Shown here: positions 56,925-64,000 of the stretch, one piece after another | Layout: each line of letters begins with the position of its first letter | Numbering within the stretch: the first letter of the stretch is position 1 | Assembly (NCBI GenBank): GCA_037951165.1 | Contig: JBBDHG010000019.1 | Location: 6,224,001 to 6,288,000, forward strand | Source: Lophius americanus | Taxonomy: Eukaryota > Chordata > Actinopteri > Lophiiformes > Lophiidae | DNA: 64,000 nucleotides | Direction: 5' to 3' | Program-made: the position numbers and the translations under genes | The notes under the pieces: generated by a model | What the model was told of the DNA's origin: nothing | Seen by the model: the letters and a program-made list of their open reading frames with translations, nothing else | Database searches by the model: none

Positions 56925-58305
56925 GAGTGACTTACTTATCAGGGGCAAGTCCATTACTGTGATTTGTATATTGTAGCTAACAAGCTCATAGACAGGCAGC
57001 GTTCTGTTGGCGGTTTTGTATAAGAACGATGTCGTTTAACATTTGATTTGATTAGTTATTTAATTTGCAGTACATTACTTGTTAATTAGCCATTATGCAA
57101 ACTGGCATAGATGAAATGCACGACACTGACGACTGACATTTTTGGCTGATTGTTCGACAACTTCAGGTGGAGGTTAAAACCTGTGGATTTGAGAGAAGTC
57201 TGCATTAGGTAGGAAGCTAAAGAGGATCACAGATTACTGCTTCTGTGTGTGCAGCTTCTGCTGCGCCTGCCTTTGATAGAATTGTATCTTGCTTAGCTGG
57301 GATATTAGCGCTTTTTTTTTTCTTTCTCAAAAACATTCCCATTACACCTTCATTAGTGTGAGGTTTGGTTCTTGCTGCAATATGAAACTAATGTTAAATT
57401 ATAATTTATGCATGTAATCACCCTAGATGCACATTAAGCAGGATTTAACCATGGCCTAGGGCTCATGCCAATATTATTCCATCCCAGCTGTAGAGCAGAG
57501 AGAGCTCCTGCCCTTCAAAATGTGAGTGCAAACAAAATGAACAGGCTTACTAACTACACAGAACTTACCAAATAATTAGGCTTACTTTGCAAGCCCTTCA
57601 GTGTGAGATCACCATCTCAACAGACCCTTAACGGGACGTATTAGAGGCTAAATGCCCTAACGCTAATGGAGCATCTTGGCAAAGACTTGCACCAGTGCAG
57701 ACTCACATTGAACTACTGGAACTTTAAGTTTCAAGTATATACTCCGAGGTGCTTCTGAGTATCATATGTCGTATATATCACTCAGTTTCTCAGCCCACTC
57801 CTGGCTCAGGGCTGACACTGCTCTTTGAGGGGATGTCATTTTGAACGTTGTTGGCCTTAATTCTACTTTCCAAGGCACCAGCTTCTGACAGCTGTCAGTT
57901 AATTTATCACTTCTCTATCCAGAGCCATGCTATTATACAACCACAATTTCATGGGCTTTTATATGGAAAGAATATTATGCAGTGAAGTACTGAGGACGCT
58001 TCAACCATCGCTGACTCCCTTACCATTCATTGAGGCAGATAAATGACACAGACCCGCAAAACGACTTTTTATAGAGATGACTCAAAAGCATAGAAGTCTT
58101 TGAGAAGTGTAAAAGACATGGATGTCATCCCTGCAAAAGGGTTTAATGCATGCTGTGTTGCCTTATGGGAAATTTTGGTGCCAGTATTTCTGGAGATTTC
58201 TATTCAGATTCTACAAAATAATTTTTTAGCTTTTTTTTAAAAGTATTTATACCTCTGGAAATTGGCCCAGCTTAGGATCTGTACTAAATGATTGCAATAA
58301 TTTAG
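56925..58305. other. Unannotated DNA
   Basis: I recognise no gene. Less repeat-like than its surroundings. Conserved non-coding sequence is possible but cannot be judged from one genome. Confidence 0.4.
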
Positions 58306-58311
58306 CATGCA

Positions 58312-58590
58312 GTCAGCCATATAATTACAACCACCTAATGCCTAATATTGTGTAGTTCCTTCATGTGTTGCCAATACAGCTCTTACCTGCAAATGTATGG
58401 GATCTACATGACCTCTGAAGTGTGTTGTGGTATCTGGAACAAAGATACTAGCAACAGATCCTTTCAGACCTGTTAATTCAAAGGTAGGCCCCTAATGGAT
58501 CCGGCTTTCTATGATATCCAACAAATGCTCTATTGGATTGAATTCTGGGGAATTTGAGGTCTAAATCAACACCTTGAAAAAAAAAAAAAT
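58312..58590 (-). mobile_element. Tc1/mariner family A, C-terminal fragment
   Basis: On the minus strand, from 58590: TTGATTTAGACCTCAAATTC, CAATCCAATAGAGCATTTG (the DLNPIEHLW-type block with the third catalytic acid region), TCTGAAAGGATCTGTTGCTA and CAATATTAGGCATTAGGTGG, ending at the inverted repeat TTGTAATTATATGGCTGAC near 58312. The 5' side is cut off by an A-rich and AT-microsatellite stretch at 58577-58655. It is the 3' end that copies at 26.8 and 35.06 kb lack. Confidence 0.8.
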
Positions 58591-58602
58591 AAAAAAAAAA
58601 TA

Positions 58603-58604
<2 letters not shown>

Positions 58605-58655
<51 letters not shown>
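58605..58655 (+). repeat. (TA)n microsatellite preceded by A-rich run
   Basis: About 25 TA units after an A-rich run at 58577-58604. It lies at the truncation point of the Tc1 fragment. Confidence 0.97.
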
Positions 58656-58659
<4 letters not shown>

Positions 58660-58874
58660 GTGGTACATTATTTAAAACAATTAATTCCTTACACATTTAA
58701 ATGCCACTTACTAACTTAGATATCTACCGTCAGAGGTGTAGTCAATTTACATTATGAAATTCCATTAAAGCATTTCTTATTATCTGTTCTCACTCGATTT
58801 TTCAGGAGGTTCGTTGGTCACTGCCTCAATCACCTGCTTCGTTCAACCACTGCTCCTCTCTCTTCTCACTCACT
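58660..58874. other. Unannotated DNA
   Basis: I recognise nothing in this stretch between the AT microsatellite and the palindrome cluster. Confidence 0.45.
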
Positions 58875-59062
58875 CCCGACAGTTTGCCTCTGTCGGGAAA
58901 CTTAAAGTTTCCCGACAGAGGCAAACTTTAAGTTTCCCGACACTGCCTCTGTCGGGAAACTTAAAGTTTTAGGTTTCTGTCGGGAAACTTAAAGTTTCCC
59001 GACAGAAACCTAAAAGCCTCTGTCGGGAAACTTAAAGTTTCCCGACAGAGGCTTTTAGGTTT
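58875..59062. repeat. Cluster of four perfect palindromes centred on GGGAAACTTAAAGTTTCCC
   Basis: Palindrome 1: arms 58881-58903 and 58905-58927 (23 bp, single central A). Palindrome 2: arms 58923-58942 and 58950-58969 (20 bp, 7-base loop CTGCCTC). Palindrome 3: arms 58967-58990 and 58992-59015 (24 bp, central A). Palindrome 4: arms 59006-59033 and 59035-59062 (28 bp, central A). All arms are perfect and share the core TGTCGGGAAACTT. The outer parts alternate between GCCTC and GGTTTC flanks. Neighbouring palindromes overlap, so the segment is a chain of alternating inverted repeats. A half-copy CCCGACAG stands at 58875-58882. Confidence 0.95.
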
Positions 59063-59960
59063 TCAGCCAATATATGCTGTATTTGATGGAGTCTATAGAA
59101 CCATGCCTTTTAAAAAGATGTCCTGCACCTTTGGAAGAAAATCATCTCAAAAGCATGAGAGATCTAGCACTTGTCTTCACAGCTGGTATGAGATGCTTTT
59201 CTCTGTGGCTTTCTTTCTAGCTACACAACACAAATCTTCAACATTTTTTACCAAACAGCACTACAGATTTGTTTGTCTCAACTGACCTATGTCTTTTTTT
59301 CTTTGAAACATCCTTGGGGTGTTTTCAAACTTTGGGAGCTTACTTTGTGTGTGGATGACAGTAGAGACTTTTTTTCTTGTTACCCTCCCAACAGCTTGTG
59401 TTGGTATAGACGCCATCTGATGGTGGTTGGGGAGACATTCTGACTCCATGATTAAATTGACATCTGCACTTCTCCAGCTGTAGTCTTTGAAGAGTCTTTT
59501 ACCAGTCGAACCATCCGTTTCGAAGTGTTTGGGGTCAGTTTGCAGAAACATCCTCTTCCAGGCATGTTTTCAACATTCCCAGTCTTTGTAAAGGTTTTAA
59601 TTATTATTCTTCCCGTTGAAACTGGTATTTTTAACTGTTGAGGGATTTCTTGTATCCATTGCCAGCTCCTCAAATTCCCTTCACACATCATTGATGAGCT
59701 CTCTGGTCTTTCCCATTGAGAAGAACGTCAAAGAGGATTAGTCCTGTGTCACCTTTTATTTATACCCCAGTAAAACTTAAAATCATTGTAAGAGTTCCTA
59801 CACAAACAGGTGAACCCAAAAATACAAAACCGGACAGGAAATATTCTTAAGTTAGCTTTCACTCACAAGATTGTTAATGATTGTGGGAGTTGCCAATAAT
59901 TTTGGCACACATGAAAAAAAAACATTTTTTTATTTTTATTTTATATTTTTCAAACTAGTT
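59063..59960 (-). mobile_element. Tc1/mariner element (family C), truncated at the palindrome cluster
   Basis: On the minus strand from about 59740: WIQEIPQQLKIPVSTGRIII (first helix-turn-helix), NMPGRGCFCKLTPNTSKRMV (GRGRPxKLT-type linker and second helix-turn-helix), VKDSSKTTAGEVQ, then in other frames a VVLFGKKC block near 59240 (DETKxxLFG, first catalytic Asp region, altered) and EKHLIPAVK, FSSKGAGHL and IDSIKY near 59070. There the transposase stops abruptly at the palindrome cluster. The outer right side carries GCCAATAATTTTGGCACA at 59893, an inverted-repeat-type motif of this family. Several stops, and the C-terminal catalytic part is missing. Confidence 0.8.
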
Positions 59961-59964
59961 ACTT

Positions 59965-60885
59965 GAATGAAAGGTTAGATGTTTGAGAAAAAAATTGAAA
60001 TATAGATAATGGGTATAGACACTAAGCTTTTTAAATCTAATTTTACTCTCTTCTTTTTAGGGTATTGTCTTTGTAATAAAGCTAAACAATGAAAAATCGT
60101 ACTCGTAGACTATGAGTGAAGTGTACTCTATTTAAGAGAAATAGCATGTTCATACTTACAAGAATCTATTCATAGTTAAGCTTCTGATTAATTAGTTAAG
60201 GATAAGATAACTAGATCAGATTCACTTACAAGATCATTTACTAAGTTTAAAAGACTAAGTCTGCGAAAACATTGAATGGAAAAAAAATATTGCTGTGCAA
60301 GAAGCAATTATGTAAAATTTCTAATTACTTTTACAAGCTATGAAGAACTGACAAACAAAAATAATGTCATCATTAAATATTTTTATTTGAAACTTTGTTT
60401 GTTAGCATCAATTTACTTGTCCACTTTCTCTGCATATCTTTTTCAAGGTTGCAAGAGGGCTGGATTCTGTACTAGTTAACATTTGGAAAGATGCCAGGTA
60501 CAACTTAGAAAGGCCAACAGTCTCTCACTCTCAAAATCACACGTACAAACAATTTAGAGTCACCCTAAAACAGAGAGCTTTTCAGATGAAATAAAATTTA
60601 ATTCCAACCATTGTTTTCCCTCCGGTTCCAATTTGGCAGTTTACTGGGAGATTAGAAAACTGATGACTGAACAGAAGGCAGAATATCATATAAGCACTTC
60701 CCAGTCTCTAGCAAGACAAACACGGAACACAATCTGTCTTCTTCAGTAAGGAACATGTTGGAAATTTAAATCCTGTATTACATTGTTTGAGAGGGATTTT
60801 GTAATTTGTCAGGGGATCATTTGAAAACATAGTGACATAGAGGAATTTTGCGTGAAAATAAGAGTCACCGTTTTTCATCTAGCTA
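59965..60885. other. Unannotated AT-rich DNA
   Basis: I recognise nothing except a CAATTTAGAGTCACCC scrap at about 60550 of the common LINE-type repeat seen at 4.85 and 36.6 kb. Confidence 0.4.
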
Positions 60886-60889
60886 TGAA

Positions 60890-61555
60890 TTCTAATACAA
60901 CAATCAATCAAAAATATTATAACCGCTGACAGGTTAAGTCAGAGAGATGGCACCATGATGCGTCATGGGAAGAAGGGAACTCTGGAGAGGCAGGGTCATG
61001 CTTTGGCAATACACATACCCCAAATACCCTTGTTGTGTAGGGTCGATATGCTAGAAAGAGAAACCTAAGTTTATTAACTACTCTGTTCATACTGGTTGTG
61101 GGTTCAAAGTGACCAAAGGTTGTCATAGATAGGTTTATAGTGGACCTATGTGAAATTATTAATATAATCAATACATTAATATAAGTTTGGAAATGACATG
61201 TTTTACAGTTTAGAGGCAGTGGTTCAGAAAGGGTTTAATATGTCTTTCAGTGAAACAGCTGTACATTAAAAGTCTGTCACTGAATATTTGTGGAATGCAA
61301 CAGGCACTCCACGTGTTGATGTGACCTATAAAATTCCCAAACCTCAATCCAATTGAGCACCTTTGGGATGATGTGTTGGACAAACAGGTCCCATTCATGT
61401 AGGCCCAACCACACAACCTGCTTGACTTAAAGGATCTGCTGCTAAAGTCTTGGCTACTGATCTTATAGAACTTATTCCTCGATAGGTCGGAGCTGTTTTG
61501 GTAACAGATGGGGGACATATGCAATATTCTGTACATAATTCTGATTATATGACTG
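60890..61555 (+). mobile_element. Tc1/mariner family A, internally deleted copy
   Basis: The left end reads ATATTATAACCGCTGACAGG then TTAAGTCAGAGAGATGGCAC. The right side reads CCTCAATCCAATTGAGCACC (NPIEHLW block), TTTGGGATGATGTGTTGGAC, AAACAGGTCCCATTCATGTA, CTTAAAGGATCTGCTGCTAA and GGTCGGAGCTGTTTTGGTAA, ending near CTGATTATATGACTG. The stretch TGGGAAGAAGGGAAC and GAGGCAGGGTCATGCTTTGG near 60965-61010 matches the central catalytic region (QAGGGSVMLW-type). Large parts on either side of it are lost. Both ends are the same as in the copies at 26.8 and 35.06 kb. Confidence 0.78.
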
Positions 61556-61559
61556 TTTG

Positions 61560-62990
61560 GTGGATATTGCTTCAATAGATACTCCTGCTAGGAAAATCAT
61601 TTCAATCAGCTGTTAATGAAAGCCCGTAAATGTTGCCACCCCTTTGCCTATCCTCTCAAGAGGGATTGAAGTTTTGCATACCGGATTAAGGTTCCATATT
61701 TCCCTGCTCCAGAGTGAGCTAATAGCAAGATTAACCGTTTATTGTACTGGGGAATATATAGAACCCTGGAATATTGGGGACATAGATAAGCTACGGCTAA
61801 GGCTTGTGTATTTCCTTTCAAATAACACACATAACAAAGCAATCTCCCTTTCAAACTTTTCATCTCATGAATGAACACGAACCGCTGTTTTGAGGTATAT
61901 TAAAAAAGCAGGCCTCAGCTTCATCCTCTTCAGCGCAACCCCCTCATGCTGCTGTTAATGGAAACAAAAGCAGCAACACTGAGGTAACAGAACTGTCATA
62001 CTTAGGTAGATACTGAAGAAGGGACCCAGGTTTTGATCAAGAAGTGAAGCTTCAAAGTTTAATTTTTCAGTTTAAGAGAGCACATTAAAAAGGGAACATG
62101 TATGAAGGCAGCATTTCAGTAGGGTTTCAGCAGTGGGATGAGGATGAAAAGAATCTTGGGAAAGATTACTCAATTAGCTAATGGTATCTTTTTACCGAAA
62201 TTCAGTTTGAAACAAACAAAATCAGCGCCGGCTCCTGCAGGAGCCAGAATATGATAATGCCAGAACGTCTAATTTTTTTATTTTACCTAGTAAAATGTTC
62301 TTTTTGTAAGATTCATAGCTTTTAAAGTGATGGCAAATTTCAGAGACTACATTTATTGAAAGCATCTTTCAATATCTGGGTGAAAGTTTGAGTGCATGCG
62401 CCCACAGCAGAAATCAGAACACTGAATGAACACAACTCTCAAACACAAAGTGTGAAGAGAAACAATATAAGTTGAACAATAATTATCCAGGTACTTATAA
62501 AGTTTCAAATTTACATGCTGAAATAAACCCAAAAAAACAAACATGTCAAAATCATCATGTCAAACTATTAAACATTAAAAAAACTAAGAAAATAAGAAAA
62601 ACACAATTATTTAATACAACTAAATCCCCCTATATCAAATAAATGACGGACCAATATTTCATAAACTATGATTCAGCATGTTCAGTCATTCATTCATTAT
62701 CCGTAATCTTAATTCATCCATTGAGCATCTCAAATTAAATCCCTTTTTACAGAGATAAGCACAACATTAGTGACGTGAGCCATGTTATTTAGAATGTAAT
62801 GTTGACTACAACAGTAATTTAGCTTAATTTGTTTATGGCGCTCATATCATAAACATTTAAGCAATCATTAATTATTCTACTTTTTAAACAGCATCTCATT
62901 ATTAAACCAGACCTATGCTCCCCCTTCAGCCACGGTGTATCCCTGATGTGTCCCAATCCACCGCGTTGTACAAGCAATTCCCCTGAGTTA
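61560..62990. other. Unannotated DNA
   Basis: I recognise no gene. The 76-codon frames on opposite strands at 61644-61878 overlap each other and have no motif. Confidence 0.4.
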
Positions 62991-62994
62991 ACTA

Positions 62995-63290
62995 TGAAGT
63001 TATGTCCCAAAAACTTTCATGAAAAAGTTCATCCTAATATCCTAAAATCCTCATATGTACCAAATTGGGATTAAATCGGACCAATGTTTAGGAAGTTAAG
63101 TCCGGAAAATAATGTTAATCATAAGTTCCCCCTGTTGAGTAATAGATCTCCTCCAGTTAAATTTATATGCAAATAATTTGTAGACTTTTGAAGATCTATT
63201 TCTATATTCTTTCTGGGTATAAAATATGAAAATGATTCATAAGACAAAAGATCTGCGACGGATGCATCTGCAGCAATGATGATTCAAAAA
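62995..63290 (+). repeat. CCCCCTAGTG-family repeat copy
   Basis: ATGTACCAAATTGGGATTAA, ATCGGACCAATGTTTAGGAA, AAGTTCCCCCTGTTGAGTAA, GGTATAAAATATGAAAATGA and GATCTGCGACGGATGC follow the family consensus order, including the GGATCTGCG ending seen at 51.1 kb. Confidence 0.65.
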
Positions 63291-63294
63291 AATC

Positions 63295-63955
63295 GCCAAC
63301 TGGCATAAATAATGATTTTCCGTTTACACAATTGTACATTACAATGTTATCTTAAATGTACCATTTACATCCAGTTAAGACTCTATGTTGATACATCTAA
63401 ACCTGTACAGTTTTTACATAAGGTGAAACTAAATTGGTTAAAGGCAGCGGCTGTCTCAGTTTTCTGGATGAGTATAACTATTCCGGTGATGAGCTGCACA
63501 TAATGCATCACAACCCAAACCTGCCTTTACATCTCATATTTAAACAGATATCGCTCCTGTTGTTACTTGTATTACTGTAACAGACTTGAAAATGTCAGTT
63601 AATCGAACAAATTTTTTATAGTTAAAGCAGCTGGGCTTCAGCTCTGGGCACCACTATTGGATTGTTATTATTTTCACAATCCCTTATTTAATTCAGAAAC
63701 AGATGTTTGATATTTTTCTTCTGATATTGCTCAAAGACACAGATATAAAGTTAATTCAAATGTAGAGAATAATGACAAGGCAGACGTGAATACATTAAGT
63801 TTTTGGGCTTCAGAGAATCTTCTGCATTGCAATATATTGCAAATTTCCCTTTACATGTATAGAAAAATAGAAAAAGAACAACATTAATTTATTATTTACC
63901 GTATAGAATATAGTTATATTCCATTATTAGCTTTTTAAAAAGCTAGGATTATGCT
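63295..63955. other. Unannotated AT-rich DNA
   Basis: No recognisable gene or repeat. Confidence 0.45.
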
Positions 63956-63957
63956 GT

Positions 63958-64000
63958 AGTCATGCTTCTGATTTGGAGACCACTCTACCCACTGAGCTGG
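63958..64000 (-). repeat. tRNA-derived SINE head, cut by window edge
   Basis: The minus strand begins CCAGCTCAGTGGGTAGAGTG followed by GTCTCCAAATCAGAAGCATG, a box-A-containing tRNA-like head. The first bases lie beyond the window. It could also be a true tRNA read at its edge, but the spacing before GCATGAC makes a SINE likelier. Confidence 0.5.

Noticed and set aside
1..64000. CRISPR arrays, operons, ribosome binding sites, prokaryotic promoters
   Set aside because: The sequence is eukaryotic. The tandem repeats present are contiguous minisatellites without unique spacers.

Overview
The window looks like a gene-poor (intergenic or intronic) stretch of a ray-finned, teleost-like fish genome. 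The evidence is AT-rich sequence, no host gene that I can recognise, many microsatellites, and the mixture of transposable elements usual in teleosts: several Tc1/mariner families, piggyBac, Ty3/gypsy, RTE, L2-type LINEs, a Penelope-like fragment and tRNA-derived SINEs. Family assignments come from reading the decayed reading frames and terminal repeats by eye. No database search was possible, so the species is not determined. Nothing here looks bacterial or plasmid-like.

Layout. 0-13 kb: SINE-like pieces, a 30-bp tandem repeat (1915-2050), a weak Harbinger-like relic, a Ty3/gypsy reverse transcriptase/RNase H relic on the minus strand (6690-7630), a gypsy-type solo LTR (8435-8938), a LINE-like 3' end with a GATT tail (to 11821) and another LTR (12730-13114). 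13-22 kb: an oppositely oriented LTR, an LTR-like piece, the first copy of an unassigned dispersed repeat (16680-17075), a GIY-YIG relic of a Penelope-like element (17795-18115) and an internally deleted RTE LINE (18985-21325) that has gained a 42-bp minisatellite. 22-28 kb: a cluster of a diverged non-coding repeat carrying the motif CCCCCTAGTG (24560-25440) and a Tc1-like element split by a SINE with a 5-bp target duplication (26808-27678). 28.6-31.95 kb: a nearly full-length but inactivated piggyBac element with terminal and subterminal repeats. 32-42 kb: mostly unremarkable DNA with a deleted Tc1 element, SINE/LINE ends and the second copy of the dispersed repeat. 42-44.4 kb: an L2-type LINE on the minus strand that lacks its YADD box. 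44-53 kb: GA-rich DNA, SINEs, more CCCCCTAGTG-family repeats and a MADF/Myb-like coding fragment. 53-64 kb: a second Tc1 family (53098-54174), a 61-bp minisatellite (56370-56920), a Tc1 fragment beside an AT microsatellite, a cluster of four perfect palindromes (58881-59062) abutting a third Tc1 family (59063-59960), and another deleted Tc1 element (60890-61555).

No operon-like or pathway-level cooperation is present. What the window records is serial insertion, internal deletion and tandem amplification. The least explained structure is the palindrome cluster at 58.9-59.06 kb. The piggyBac copy is also of interest because its flanks are not TTAA and a shared subterminal motif occurs at both ends.
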